A program made the translations under genes and the position numbers. A DNA stretch of 64,000 nt from PFJX01 sp044227325 (GTDB lineage: Bacteria > Pseudomonadota > Gammaproteobacteria > Burkholderiales > Thiobacillaceae), in contig JBGAFI010000011.1 in assembly GCA_044227325.1 (NCBI GenBank), forward strand, positions 62,001 to 126,000, in the 5' to 3' direction. The notes beneath the pieces were generated by a model. It worked only from the letters and a program-made list of their open reading frames with translations, had not been told where the DNA came from and did no database searches. This document shows positions 25,343-42,896 of this stretch, piece by piece; the first letter of the stretch is position 1, and every line of letters starts with the position of its first letter.

Positions 25343-26350
25343 TCAGGCGGACCGGGCTCCGCTTTCACGGGCATCCCATTTCGCCTTGATGTCCAGAATC
25401 TCCGGCAGGATCGACGCGAAGGACGCCACGAGGCGCGGCTCGAAATGGCCGCCCGAACTCTCCCACAGGTTCGCCAGCGCGAGATCGACGGGCCAAGCCT
25501 CCTTGTAGGGGCGTTTCATCGTCAGGGCATCGAACACATCCGCCAGGGCGACGATGCGCGCCGACTCGGGAATCGCCTCCCCCGCCAGCCCGTCCGGATA
25601 GCCGCTGCCGTCCCACTTTTCGTGGTGCCGCAGGGCGACTTCGGCCGCGATCCGGAACACCGGCGCGTCGCTTGCCTTGAGGATGTCGAAGCCGATGCGG
25701 GTATGGGTCTTCATGATCGCCCATTCCTCGGCATCGAGTTTGCCCGGTTTGCGCAGGATGGTGTCCGGGATGCCCACCTTGCCGGTGTCATGCATGGGCG
25801 CGGCCAGTTCGATCATGCCGCACGCCTCTTCGCTCCAGCCGAGGGCGGACGCCAGGGCGCGCGCGTACGCCGCCATGCGCCAGATATGCAGACCGGTGTC
25901 CGTATCGTTGAAATGGCCCGCCTCCCCCAGCATGAAGATCGCCTCGCGATAGCTTTGCTCGAGGCGCGCGGATCGCACCAGGGACAGGTGTGTCGCCACC
26001 CGGGCGCGCACGATGGCGGGAGAAACGGGCTTGACGAGGTAGTCGACGGCGCCCACCGCGAAACCCTTGGCCTCGTCTCCCACTTCGGCAAGGCCGGTGA
26101 CGAAAATCACCGGGATGTTTTCGGTGGCCTGGTCGGCTTTCAAGGCCTGGCAAACCGCATAGCCATCCATGTCCGGCATGTTGATGTCGAGCAGGATCAG
26201 GGAGGGCGCGTGCTTGCGCGCCGCCAGCAGGGCCTCGGCGCCGTCGCGGGCGAAGGCGAGCCGGTATTCGTCGGCGAGAACCTGGCGAAGCGCGGCCAGA
26301 TTTTGCGGCTCGTCGTCCACGATCAGAATGGGTCCAGTCGGCATGGTCAT
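25343..26350 (-). CDS. Response regulator with HD-GYP c-di-GMP phosphodiesterase domain
   Basis: 335 residues. The REC domain (1-125) has the phospho-acceptor in LILLDINMPDMDG and the KPVSP lysine. The HD-GYP domain (145-320) has LAAPMHDTGKVGIPD and RHHEKWDGSGYPDGL, with all metal-binding residues and the GYP motif present. It should hydrolyse c-di-GMP when phosphorylated. Its ATG overlaps the stop of the upstream hybrid kinase (ATGA), so the two form a dedicated kinase-phosphodiesterase pair. Confidence 0.95.
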   Translation of the reverse strand: MTMPTGPILIVDDEPQNLAALRQVLADEYRLAFARDGAEALLAARKHAPSLILLDINMPDMDGYAVCQALKADQATENIPVIFVTGLAEVGDEAKGFAVGAVDYLVKPVSPAIVRARVATHLSLVRSARLEQSYREAIFMLGEAGHFNDTDTGLHIWRMAAYARALASALGWSEEACGMIELAAPMHDTGKVGIPDTILRKPGKLDAEEWAIMKTHTRIGFDILKASDAPVFRIAAEVALRHHEKWDGSGYPDGLAGEAIPESARIVALADVFDALTMKRPYKEAWPVDLALANLWESSGGHFEPRLVASFASILPEILDIKAKWDARESGARSA

Positions 26351-29300
26351 ACCTCCAGTGATATGCCCAACTCGCTGGCGAGCGCTCGGACATGGGTTTC
26401 GCAGCCGCGGAAGTCGAAGTCCTCCAGGGCGGCTCGGAGTGGAGCGAGGCGCTCGGGCGTCAGGTATCGACCCAAGTCCGCCAATATGGGTTCCAAGGTG
26501 GCCGGGTTGTCGGCATCCAAGGCCTGGATGGCCCTGGACAGCAAAGGCGCGATGTCATCCCGGGAAACCCCTGTGGCATCGGCTTCCACGCGTGCCGTAT
26601 CCGGGGAAGCGTAGCGGGCGATGGAAGCCAGCGCCCTGTCCAGAACGTGCTGGAACTCGGCCAGAACGGCGCCGGCATCTGCGCCCGGCCGCCCCAGCAG
26701 GAGTTCCGCCTCGCCGGCGAGGGCGAACACCTCGTCCAGGGCCAGGTTGCCGGCCGCCCCCTTCAATTTGTGGGCCAGGGCGGCGGCCGCGGACGGCTCC
26801 AATTCGGCCAGTTGGCGGCCGCTATCCGCGTAATCGCGGGCGAATTTTTCCAGGTAGCGGCGATAGACATCGGCATTCTTCCAGACCGACAGACCCCGTT
26901 GCAGGTTCAAACCGGGCAGGTCGCCGGCGTTGTCCGAGGCCGGCGCGGCCCTTTCCGGCGGCGGCATCCCGGCCTCGGCAGGCGCGGGTTTCGCGTGCCA
27001 GCGGGTGAGCTTGCGGATCAAGGCGATGGCGGCATCCACGTCGAAGGGCTTGGCGATGAAATCGGTCATGCCGGCGGCGGTGGCCGCCTCGTGCTGCTCC
27101 CTGAACGCGCCGGCGGTCAACGCGACCACGGGAAGTTTCTCCAAGCCTCGGCTGCGGCGGATGGCGCGGGTCGCCTCGTAGCCATCCATGACCGGCATCT
27201 GGACATCCATCAGGACGATCTCGACCCCATCCGGATGCCGGCGCAACCATTCCACCGCCTGCTTGCCATCGTTGGCCAGGATCACGCTCGCGCCTTCGCC
27301 GGTGAATATCTGTTGCGCCACTTCCCGGTTGATTTCGCTGTCGTCCACGACCAGCATGCGCAGCCCGGCCAGACGCCGCGAATGGGAGGGGACATGGGTC
27401 GTGTCTGTCTTGTCGCCGTGGCAGGCACGGCGCGACCTGGCGACCGCGTCGTAGAGCGTCGACGCGGTCACCGGTTTGCTCAACACCGCGTCCACCAGAA
27501 CGCTGTCCGGCTCGGCAAGCAGCGTCTCCCGGGAATGGGCCGTGACCATGACCACGATGGGCCCGCGTTCCTCGCGCAGGGCTTCGTGTATGGCGCGCGC
27601 GGTGGCAAGGCCATCCATGCCCGGCATCTTCCAGTCGAGGATGAGCACTTCCCGCGCGCCGCCCGTTTCATGCTGCCGCAATACCCTTTGCACGGCGGCT
27701 TCGCCGGAATCCACCGTGCTCGCCTGCCAGCCCAGCGAAGCGGCCGTGATGCGCAGGGCTTCCCTGGCGATGGGATTGTCGTCCGCGACCAGCACCTCCA
27801 GCCGCGACATGGCGGAGTCGGAATAATTGATGTCCTTGGCCCGCTCGAAATCGATGACGAACCAGAACTCGCTGCCCTTGCCCGGTTCGCTGGCGACCTC
27901 CAGATTCCCTCCCATCAGTTCCACCAACCGCCGGCTGATGCTCAACCCCAGGCCCGTGCCGCCGAAACGGCGGGTGGTGGAGGCGTCCGCCTGGCTGAAG
28001 GGGGCGAAGATTTCCTTTCGCCTGTCCTGGGAAATGCCGATTCCCGTATCCTGTACCGAAAAACGCAATGAGACGTTCCGGTCCAACTCGGACACGCGGG
28101 AAATCCCCACCTGAACATGGCCGTGATCGGTGAATTTGATGGCGTTACCGGTCAGGTTGATCAGTATCTGTTCCAGCCGCAGCGCGTCGCCATATAAAAA
28201 CTCGGCCCCGGGCCCGGGCGGAGAAATGACCAGTTCGATATCCTTGTCGCTGGCGCTGGCGGACATGACGGTGGCCAGGTTGTCCAACACCTCGCACAGG
28301 CGGAACGGCGCCCTTTCCAGCTCGAGGCGACCGGCCTCGATCTTGGAAAAGTCCAGGATGTCGTTGATGATGCCCTGCAAGGTGCGGCCGGCATTGCGTA
28401 TCTTGCGCACCATTTCGTAGGCGCTGTCCGGCAAACTGGCCCTTTCCAGCAGATAGGCGAGTCCGAGAATGGCGTTCATCGGGGTGCGTATCTCGTGACT
28501 CATGTTGGCGAGGAACGCCGCCTTCGCGCGACTGGCGCCTTCGGCGGCCTCCGCGCGCGCCGCCAGCTCCCGGTTGAGTTGCTGGATATGGGCGCGGGAA
28601 CGCGCCATCCACGCGCTGAATGCCGCGGCCAGCAGCGCCAGCGCCCCGACGACGGGCGCGATCGAACCCCAGACCCGGCGCTCCACCGCGTCCAGCGTCG
28701 GTGCCGGTATGCGGATGACCGCCCGCCAAAGATAGTCGTCCCGGCCTTTGATCACCGAAGGCTTGCCCGACGAAAGCGACTCGTCCGTCTGCACTTCGGC
28801 CACCGGAATGACGCTGGCCCAGGTCCATAGATCGCCGGCCAGGCGGGCTTGGCCCCGGAAAGCCGCGCTTATCGCGTTCCAGGCCTGAGGATGACGCGCC
28901 GCCAGCGTCGTCGGCTTGCCCAGGATGAAGCCCCACTCGTCCTCCCGGGTCGGTCCGCGCAGCCAGTAGCCACCCCGGTTGAGCAACATCAGGCGATCCG
29001 AATTTTTCCCCGCGGCATGGAGCATCGCATCGAGCAAGCCCTGGCCCAGATAGTTCACGATCAGAATGCCCTGGCGGACGCCCTGATCGTCGAACAGGGG
29101 CGTCGCGAAGCGGACCATCGGCTTATGGGGAATTTCGACCTGTCCCTTCTCGATGTTCAGGTCGAAGGGGGAGATATAGATGCCCTTGCGGGGCAGCCGG
29201 GACGCCTGGATGAAGTAGGGCCGGTCGGATTTGTCCTGCAATTGATCGTCGGGAACCCGTTGCGCCCGGCCATGCTTGAAATTCAAACGCACGCGTTCCA

Positions 29301-29586
29301 TGCCGTTCCGGTCGATCCAGCGGACCTGGTCGAAGACGCTATGGGCATTCATGTACCCGGAGAAAACTTCGCCGGCCAGATCCAGATTTGCCGGCGTGGG
29401 CTGGTTGATCGCCCGCCGCAAGTCCGGCAGGTTCGCCAGGAAACTCAAATCGGCCGAGATATCGCGCAGGCCCAGCCGCAATGCCTGGGTCGCGAGTTGC
29501 GCCGTATCCCTGTCCGCGTCGGCCAATTGTTGCTGTTCATGGCGGATTTCCGCGTCCGCGAACAGGTATCCCCCCAAACCGATCAA
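26347..29586 (-). CDS. Hybrid sensor histidine kinase (sensor-HisKA-HATPase-REC-REC-HPt)
   Basis: About 1079 residues. An N-terminal helix and an extracytoplasmic dCache-like sensor (to about 300) precede a second helix. HisKA has MSHEIRTPMNAILGLAYL near residue 362. HATPase has FGGTGLGLSISRRLVELMGG. The two REC domains carry LILDWKMPGMDG and IVLMDVQMPVMDG, and the HPt has LAHKLKGAAGNLA. The start is unclear: the only in-frame start codon is a TTG at 29586, which cuts into the first membrane helix. The open frame continues upstream to a GGAGG followed by ATT near 29681. Downstream HD-GYP regulator overlaps it. Confidence 0.92.
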   Translation of the reverse strand: MIGLGGYLFADAEIRHEQQQLADADRDTAQLATQALRLGLRDISADLSFLANLPDLRRAINQPTPANLDLAGEVFSGYMNAHSVFDQVRWIDRNGMERVRLNFKHGRAQRVPDDQLQDKSDRPYFIQASRLPRKGIYISPFDLNIEKGQVEIPHKPMVRFATPLFDDQGVRQGILIVNYLGQGLLDAMLHAAGKNSDRLMLLNRGGYWLRGPTREDEWGFILGKPTTLAARHPQAWNAISAAFRGQARLAGDLWTWASVIPVAEVQTDESLSSGKPSVIKGRDDYLWRAVIRIPAPTLDAVERRVWGSIAPVVGALALLAAAFSAWMARSRAHIQQLNRELAARAEAAEGASRAKAAFLANMSHEIRTPMNAILGLAYLLERASLPDSAYEMVRKIRNAGRTLQGIINDILDFSKIEAGRLELERAPFRLCEVLDNLATVMSASASDKDIELVISPPGPGAEFLYGDALRLEQILINLTGNAIKFTDHGHVQVGISRVSELDRNVSLRFSVQDTGIGISQDRRKEIFAPFSQADASTTRRFGGTGLGLSISRRLVELMGGNLEVASEPGKGSEFWFVIDFERAKDINYSDSAMSRLEVLVADDNPIAREALRITAASLGWQASTVDSGEAAVQRVLRQHETGGAREVLILDWKMPGMDGLATARAIHEALREERGPIVVMVTAHSRETLLAEPDSVLVDAVLSKPVTASTLYDAVARSRRACHGDKTDTTHVPSHSRRLAGLRMLVVDDSEINREVAQQIFTGEGASVILANDGKQAVEWLRRHPDGVEIVLMDVQMPVMDGYEATRAIRRSRGLEKLPVVALTAGAFREQHEAATAAGMTDFIAKPFDVDAAIALIRKLTRWHAKPAPAEAGMPPPERAAPASDNAGDLPGLNLQRGLSVWKNADVYRRYLEKFARDYADSGRQLAELEPSAAAALAHKLKGAAGNLALDEVFALAGEAELLLGRPGADAGAVLAEFQHVLDRALASIARYASPDTARVEADATGVSRDDIAPLLSRAIQALDADNPATLEPILADLGRYLTPERLAPLRAALEDFDFRGCETHVRALASELGISLEV

Positions 29587-29870
29587 GGCCAGCGCCGGCA
29601 GGCAATAGACAAAAAACGCGAGGACTACGCCGCTGGATAAACTCGTTCGAACGCGACCGTTCCGGGCATACGTGGAAATTTGGAATACCTCCGTGTCTCT
29701 ATTTTTTGGACTACAGCAGACACTTAAACGGCCTATTTTTTCCCTTCTTGAGACAGGGCCGGTAAAACAAATATACCAGCCGGCTCGGCGAATATCCGGC
29801 TCGGCGAGGCGCCGATCATCCTATTCCCGTGGAGGCGCATCGTCCGGCCGGCCGATTCCGCCACCGGCGC
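29587..29870. promoter_or_regulatory. Leader/intergenic region with short repeats
   Basis: 284 bases between the thioredoxin-like gene and the kinase. It includes an AT-rich stretch with T-tracts around 29700-29770, a candidate promoter for the kinase, and a duplicated CCGGCTCGGCGA near 29778-29808. The part next to 29586 is open in the kinase frame and probably coding. Confidence 0.35.
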
Positions 29871-30782
29871 CTAGGGTGCCGCCGCATCCCGCAACAGCGG
29901 CGCCAGCGCCGGCCAGTCGGCGACCGGCCCGGTGTGGGCGAACAGCACCAGACCGTGCCGGTCCAGCACGTAGGTGGTGGGAAACACCCGCGCCACCTCC
30001 CGATCGCCGATGCGACGGCCATCGGCCAATCGGAATGCGCCTTCTTTTTCCGCCGCCCGCCCGCCATCGGAAACGGGCAGCGACAGGCCCTTGCCCGCGA
30101 CCCATGCCCGCGAGCGGGCCACGGGTTCCCGCACCGGCATGAACACGAAACGGATATCGCCGCGCGCCCGCAACGCGGCGTGGAGGCGTTGCAGAGCCGG
30201 CATTTCCCGCTGGCAGGGCGGACACCAGGATCCCCAGAAGTGCAGAACCACCACGCGCCCCAGATCGTCCGACAACTTGCGCGGCTTGCCGGCGGGATCC
30301 CGGTAAGCCAGGTTCGGGAAGCGCTGGCCCGGTTTCAGCCCCACGCCCGCCCGCGCCGCCTGGGCACCGCTTGCATAGGGGCGCCAGGCACCCGCCCAGG
30401 CGCGGGCATCGAATACCTTCTCATCGTCCACCGCGTAGGCCAGGCAAGCGCGCCGGGCCTGGGCCGCGCAATCCGCCAGGGCGCCCTGGCGGGCCAGTTC
30501 CGCGCTGGACATCTCCGCGCGCCAGGACCAGGCGCCACCGGGGGCGATGGCGAAGGCGCGATGCGGTTGGGCGCGCAGGAATTCGACGTAGCCGCTCCGG
30601 CCCGCGCCGTCGAGGGGCGGCAGGGTTCTCACGTCATCGCCGGGCCACGCCGAACCGGCGGCGCCGGCGAGCAGCAGGCACAGGCGTGCGGCACCCAGCC
30701 CGGCCGGCACCGCGCCGGGTGGCGAGCCGCCGAAAGCACGCGTGTCGGCGCTCTTCCCTGCAACAAGCAACCGGATGAACAT
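29871..30782 (-). CDS. TlpA/ResA-like thioredoxin-fold protein with N-terminal extra domain
   Basis: 303 residues. The N-terminal half, after a signal/anchor (AARLCLLLAGAAGSAW), has AHRAFAIAPGG-like sequence and two cysteines with no firm family. The C-terminal half is a thioredoxin domain: GQRFPNLAYRDPAGKPRKLS, the redox site LHFWGSWCPPCQREMP, and VFPTTYVLDRHGLVLF with the cis-proline. It probably reduces disulfides in the periplasm, as in cytochrome c maturation. I chose the ATG at 30782, preceded by GGGAGG; the longer open frame has no supporting features. Confidence 0.82.
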   Translation of the reverse strand: MFIRLLVAGKSADTRAFGGSPPGAVPAGLGAARLCLLLAGAAGSAWPGDDVRTLPPLDGAGRSGYVEFLRAQPHRAFAIAPGGAWSWRAEMSSAELARQGALADCAAQARRACLAYAVDDEKVFDARAWAGAWRPYASGAQAARAGVGLKPGQRFPNLAYRDPAGKPRKLSDDLGRVVVLHFWGSWCPPCQREMPALQRLHAALRARGDIRFVFMPVREPVARSRAWVAGKGLSLPVSDGGRAAEKEGAFRLADGRRIGDREVARVFPTTYVLDRHGLVLFAHTGPVADWPALAPLLRDAAAP

Positions 30783-31119
30783 GGCATTTCCTCCCATCGA
30801 CAATCCGCGCAGCGCGCCGCTGCCGAGCAAACGGCCCCGTTCGGCGCCGCTCGAGCGGCCTGTTCCCGCCGAGAAGAGCTTGTTGTTTTTCCCGGCGGCG
30901 ATCAAGCCCATGCCGATGCGAATCTGGCGCCGGACGGCTAAAGCTTGGGCTCCGGTATCCGTTAAGTCCACTAGGATTAAAGGTGAATAAATCAGGACGG
31001 CGCACGAGGGCCAGCACACTCATGCGCCACAAGGAGGCTGCGGTATCCATGACCAGTAGCGACACCCCCCAGGTGCCGATTCGCCATGCGGAAACGGCTT
31101 GACGGCGCGTTCCGCGCCG
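30783..31119. other. Divergent intergenic region with 14-bp palindrome
   Basis: 337 bases between the divergent thioredoxin-like and PAS genes. It contains the perfect palindrome GCCGCTCGAGCGGC at about 30847-30860 and an AT-rich patch (around 30960-30990) that could hold a promoter. I see no convincing riboswitch or ORF. Confidence 0.35.
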
Positions 31120-33338
31120 ATGGCAACCCCTATGACATCCCGCGAAGATTCCAAACCCGATAGCCGCGCCCGCGCCGCCGGGCTGGAAAGCCAGGGCGAG
31201 GTGTTGCGCATCGTCGTGATCTACGCCGCGTTCGCCTCGGCCTGGATTCTCTTTTCGGACCGCATCGCGGGCATGCTGTTCGGCGATCCCGCCACCTTGA
31301 TGCTGGTCAGCGTCATCAAGGGCTGGGTTTTCGTCGCCACCACCGCCGTGCTGCTCTACTGGCTGATGCGGCGCCGGCTCGGCGCGGCTTCGCGCGCCAT
31401 CGTCCCGCAGGCTTTCCACTCCCGGCTCGCCGTCGCATTGCTGGCGCTCACCGTGGCGGCGATCACGGCGCTCGCCATAAAGATGACCTACACCCAGCAC
31501 GGCGAGCGGGAGGCGGAGCGCCTGCAGACCATCGCCGATCTCAAGACCCGCCAGATCGCCGAGTGGCTGAAGGAACGCCGGGGCGATGCCCACTTCCTCA
31601 GCGTCAGCGGCTTCTATGCCGAGTACTACCAGCGCTGGCGCGAGCAGGGCGATGCCGCCAGCCTGGATCGCCTGCAAAAACGCCTGGACCAATTCCGCGA
31701 GGACAACGGCATCGCCGCGATCAGTTTGCTGGACGACAAGGGCGCGCTGATGTGGGGATCGGAGAAGGCGCCGAAGACCCTCCCTCCGTTACTGACCAAT
31801 GCGGTGCATCGCGCGGCCGGCTCCCGCATGATCAAACTGGTCGGCCCGTATCGCGACCAAAGTGGAAGACCGCGCCTGGATTACGTCGTCCCGCTCGTCA
31901 ACTTGGCCGCGCCCACGCCCAGCCTGGTCTTGCACATCGACCCCGAGGACTGGCTCTTCGCCACCCTGCGATCCTGGCCGACGCCCAGCGCCAGCGGCGA
32001 GACGCTGTTGTTCCGGCGCGAGGGCGACCACATCCTGTTCCTGAACGAGTTGCGCCACCGGCGCGATACGGCGGCCAAGCTCGAGCTGCCGCTGGATTCG
32101 TCCCGAGTGTTGGCCGTGCAGGTCGCGCGCGGCGACGTCGAACCGGGCCGGGTGCTGGAAGGCGTGGATTACCGGAACGTGCCGGCCGTGGGCGTGGTGC
32201 GCCACATTCCCGGCTCCGACTGGTATCTGGTGGCCAAGCTGGACCGGGCGGAATACTACGGCCAGGCCCTGCGGGACAGCGTCTGGATCACCCTGGTCGG
32301 CATCCTGGTCCTGTTCACGACCCTCGCCGTCATGTACCTCATGCGCCAACGCCAGGAATTGGCCATGGGCGCCCGGCTCAGCCAATCCCAGGCCGAGCGG
32401 CTGCGCGCCCTGCGCCTGTTGGCCACCATCGCCGACAGTTCCGAGGACGCGATCCTCGCCAAGGATTTGGAAGGGCGCTACCTGCTGTTCAACCGGGCGG
32501 CGGAGGCCTTCACCGGCAAAAGCGCCGAGGAAGTCCTGGGCCGGGACGATTACATCCTGTTCCCGCCCGACGAGGCGAAGATGCTACAGGAGCACGGCCG
32601 CCAGGTGATCGCCGAGAACCGCGTCATCACCGTGGAAGAGGTGCTCACCACCCCGCACGGAGCGCGCACCTTCCTGGCCACCAAGGGCCCCTTGCACGAC
32701 GATCATGGCGCGATCACCGGCATCTACAGCATTTCCCGCGACATCACCCAACGCAAGAAGGCCGAGGAATCCCTGAGCGACCAGATGAACCGCTTCCGAT
32801 TCCTGCTGGATCACTCCCGCGACGGCATCGTCATCATCGACCAGGACCACAGGATCGTCGAGGCGAACCAGCGCTTCGCGGACATGCTGGGCTATGAACG
32901 GGAAGCGCTCTACCGACTGCGGACCTGGGACTTCGAGGCCAAGTACGACGAGCGGGCGATCCGCGAAGATTTTTCCGATATCAGCAGTACCAATCTGATC
33001 TTCGAGACCCGGCATCGGCGCCAGGACGGCAGCGTATATGACGTGGAGATCAGCGCCAGCGGCACCCACTGGGCCGGGCAGGAACTGGTCCTCTGCATCT
33101 GCCGCGACATCACCCAGCGCAAGCACGACGAAGCGACCCGCATTCGCCAGACCGAGGAACTGAGGCGCCGCAACGAGGAGCTGGAGCGGTTCAACCGCGT
33201 CAGCGTCGGGCGCGAGTTGGACATGATCGATCTGAAGCAGCGGATCAATGAACTCTCGCGCCTGCTCGATCGGGAACCGCCGTATCCACTGGCATTTGCC
33301 GACGCGCTCGACGACCCGGGCGGGGAGAAATCGCCGTG

Positions 33339-33339
<1 letters not shown>
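31120..33339 (+). CDS. Membrane PAS-domain sensor protein without output domain
   Basis: About 739 residues. Two membrane helices near the N-terminus, a third before an extracytoplasmic sensor (about 110-385) and a closing helix (SVWITLVGILVLFTTLAVM) precede two PAS domains (about 420-545 and 550-670, each ending in a DITQRK PAC tail) and a short coiled coil. There is no kinase, GGDEF or EAL domain. The stop overlaps the start of the giant hybrid kinase (TGATG), so it is probably a sensory partner. ATG at 31120 or 31132; no clear ribosome site. Confidence 0.82.
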
Positions 33340-40292
<6,953 letters not shown>

Positions 40293-40431
40293 GGCGCGCC
40301 GGAACGCCATTCCGTCATTCCCTATTCCCTATTCCCTCGCGGGTCGGATGGATGCCGGCTGACATCGGTCAAGGCCGGGGTTTTCATTCCGCTCCAGCAT
40401 TCGCCCTCCCACTTTTTTCTGGAAATCCACC

Positions 40432-40704
40432 ATGCAGATCGACATCCCGGTACACAACCACGACCGCGCCGACGGCATCTATGAATTCGACGCGCGCGGC
40501 ATCGCCAAGCGCTTTCGCCATGCCGCCATCTTCGGCGCCTTGGACGCCCTGGCGCCAGGCGAACGCATGCGCTTCGTCAACGACCACAATCCCATTCCCC
40601 TGCTCCAGCAGATGCAAGCCCGCTACGGCGAGCGGGTGGAAATCCACTACCTGGACCAGGGTGCCGGGGGCGTCACCATCGATTTCATCGTCAAAGCGGT
40701 GTGA
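40432..40704 (+). CDS. DUF2249 domain protein
   Basis: A 90-residue protein with FDARGIAKRFRHAAIFGALD and MRFVNDHNPIPLLQQM, the DUF2249 (SirA/TusA-like fold) signature with the conserved NDHxP. These small proteins accompany NO and anaerobic respiration genes, often next to NnrS or hemerythrin-like proteins; the biochemical role is unknown. It begins the anaerobic cluster 140 bases after the giant kinase. Confidence 0.88.
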   Translation: MQIDIPVHNHDRADGIYEFDARGIAKRFRHAAIFGALDALAPGERMRFVNDHNPIPLLQQMQARYGERVEIHYLDQGAGGVTIDFIVKAV

Positions 40705-40777
40705 ACCTGGATGACGGCGATGCGCGGCCCGGCGGCGCCATTCTTTTTCCGGCGAAGGCATTGCCGGTCCTGACACC

Positions 40778-41884
40778 ATGCTGATCGCCCTCATCGCCGC
40801 CACCCTGCTCGCCTTCCTTGCCGGCCAGGCGCTGCCCAAGGCCATCGGCGCCGCGCCGGCCGTGTGGGCGCATCTGGTGCTGGCGCTGGGCGTCATGAGC
40901 CTGATCACCGCCGCCATGCAGCATTTCGTGCCGGTGCTGACCCGGGGCCGGGCGGCCGGACCCTGGACCGCGCGCCTGCCCTTCCTGATGCTGGCGGCCG
41001 GCGCGCTGGCCATGACGATCTTCGCCGGCTGGCTGGATTACTTCTGGATCGTTGCCGCCGCCGCTCCGGCCCTGGCCGGCGCGCTGGCCATGCTGGCCTG
41101 GATGCGCGCCATGGCGCGCAGGACGCTGGGCAGGCCCCATCCCGGCCTGGACTGGTATGTCGCCGCCATGGGCTGTCTGGCGCTGGGGCTCGCCGCCGCG
41201 ATGTTTATCCCGCTGTTGCCCGAGTGGCATGCCCCACTGCGCGCATTCCACCTGCATATCAACCTATATGGCTTCGTTGCTCTGACCGCCGTCGGCACTT
41301 TGCAGGTGCTCATGCCCACCGCCGCGAACCAGGCCGATCCCCGGGTCGCCGCGCGCCTGCGCGGCGACCTGAAATGGGCGCTCGCCGGCGGCCTGCTGCT
41401 GGCCGCCGGCAAGGCCTGGCTGCCGCCCCTGGCCTGGCTGGGCGGACTGCTCTGGGCCTGGGTCGCCGGCCACATGGGCCATGCCTGGTGGCGCCTGCAC
41501 CGGGCCCGCATCTTCGCCTGGCATGGCGCCGAGCCGGTCCTGGCGGCGGCGCTCGCCGGCTTCGTCTGCGCCCTCGCCGGCACCCTGTTCGGGCCGGCCG
41601 GCCTGGAGCCGCTCAGCATCTTCCTGCCCGGCTTCCTCATGCCCCTGGTTACCGGCGCGGCAGGCCAACTGGCGCCGGTCTGGGTCGCGGCCGGCCGGCC
41701 GGCCAGCCGGCATGCCCGGGATCGGGCGCGGATCACCCGCTGGAACGGCCCGCGCGCCCTGTTGTTCGTGAGCGCCGCCGTGCTGCCTCTACTCGCTTTC
41801 AAGTGCTCGGGCATGCCGGCCTTGACCGCGCTGGTCTGGTTCGGCATCGTGTTCGGGATCTGGCTTTATCGGGATACCGACTGA
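40778..41884 (+). CDS. NnrS-like/heme-copper-oxidase-like membrane protein
   Basis: 368 residues with about ten to twelve hydrophobic helices. Histidines sit within helices as in NnrS and cbb3 subunit I relatives (ITAAMQHFVPVLTRGRA, HLHINLYGFVALTAVGTLQV, GHMGHAWWRLHRA). NnrS proteins are heme- and copper-linked and protect against nitrosative stress; similarity is structural rather than a clear family match. The neighbouring DUF2249 gene supports the NO link. The yhcC start follows 2 bases after the stop. Confidence 0.65.
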   Translation: MLIALIAATLLAFLAGQALPKAIGAAPAVWAHLVLALGVMSLITAAMQHFVPVLTRGRAAGPWTARLPFLMLAAGALAMTIFAGWLDYFWIVAAAAPALAGALAMLAWMRAMARRTLGRPHPGLDWYVAAMGCLALGLAAAMFIPLLPEWHAPLRAFHLHINLYGFVALTAVGTLQVLMPTAANQADPRVAARLRGDLKWALAGGLLLAAGKAWLPPLAWLGGLLWAWVAGHMGHAWWRLHRARIFAWHGAEPVLAAALAGFVCALAGTLFGPAGLEPLSIFLPGFLMPLVTGAAGQLAPVWVAAGRPASRHARDRARITRWNGPRALLFVSAAVLPLLAFKCSGMPALTALVWFGIVFGIWLYRDTD

Positions 41885-41886
41885 AC

Positions 41887-42870
41887 ATGCTGTCCGAACG
41901 CGTCCATACCTTCGGCCAATACCTGCTGAAAAAACACGGAGAACGGGTGCACAAGATCGCCCTCGACGCGGGCTTCACCTGCCCGAACCGGGACGGCGCC
42001 AAGGGCATCGGCGGCTGCACCTTCTGCAACAACAATTCCTTCAGCCCCAACGATCGCGAGTCCGCCCCCTTGGCCGAGCAGCTCGCCTCCGGCCGGCGCG
42101 GCATCGACCGGCGCACGCGGGCGCGCAAGTACCTGGCCTACTTCCAGGCCTACACCAATACCTATGCCGACGTGACCCAGCTCAAGGCCCTGTACGACCA
42201 GGCCCTGGCCATGGACGGCATGATCGGACTGTCGGTGGGCACCCGGCCGGACTGCGTGCCGCCCGCGGTGCTGGACCTGCTCGCCGGCTATCGCGACCAG
42301 GGCATGGAAGTGTGGCTGGAACTGGGCCTGCAATCCGCCTTCGATGCGAGCCTGGCGCGGGTCAACCGGGGCCACGGCTTGCAGGAGTACGTGCACACGA
42401 CCCGGGCGGCGCGGCGCCTGGGCATTCCGGTCTGCACCCACCTGATCGCCGGCCTGCCCGGCGAGGATGCCTGGCACGCCCGGGAAACCCTGGACATCGT
42501 CCTGGACATCGGCACCGACGGCCTCAAGCTGCATCCCCTGCATGTGGTCAAAGGCACCCGGCTCGCCAACGAGTGGCGGCGCGGCGAATACACGCCGCTG
42601 ACCCTAGAGGCGTACGTGGATATCGCCGCCGACCTGATCGAGCGCACCCCCTGGGACATCGTCTACCACCGGGTCACCGGCACCGCGCCGGAGAAGCTGC
42701 TGCTGGCGCCCACCTGGTGCGCGGGCAAATGGCCGGTGGTGAACGCCATCGTCGCCGAACTGGAAAAGCGCGGCAGCCGCCAGGGCCGGGCTTTTTTTGG
42801 GCATAATTCAGGACAAGAAGGTGTGTTTAACGCCGAAATCTCTGAAATCGAAGCGCCGATACAAGCATGA
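41887..42870 (+). CDS. yhcC: Radical SAM protein, TIGR01212/YhcC family
   Basis: 327 residues. The radical SAM cysteines lie in FTCPNRDGAKGIGGCTFCNN (CxxxxxxxxxCxxC, the spacing typical of YhcC), with GLSVGTRPDCVP and LELGLQSAFDASLARVNRG downstream. Members often sit beside ubiU/ubiV; the reaction is unknown. The last 20 residues run beyond the usual family end. Immediate neighbours on both sides are same-strand, consistent with one anaerobic operon. Confidence 0.92.
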   Translation: MLSERVHTFGQYLLKKHGERVHKIALDAGFTCPNRDGAKGIGGCTFCNNNSFSPNDRESAPLAEQLASGRRGIDRRTRARKYLAYFQAYTNTYADVTQLKALYDQALAMDGMIGLSVGTRPDCVPPAVLDLLAGYRDQGMEVWLELGLQSAFDASLARVNRGHGLQEYVHTTRAARRLGIPVCTHLIAGLPGEDAWHARETLDIVLDIGTDGLKLHPLHVVKGTRLANEWRRGEYTPLTLEAYVDIAADLIERTPWDIVYHRVTGTAPEKLLLAPTWCAGKWPVVNAIVAELEKRGSRQGRAFFGHNSGQEGVFNAEISEIEAPIQA

Positions 42871-42896
42871 CGAATCCCACTTCCCCGACTCGCCGC

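Noticed and set aside
30783..31119. Possible c-di-GMP riboswitch before signalling genes
   Set aside because: No match by eye to the conserved GEMM core; only a palindrome and an AT-rich patch.
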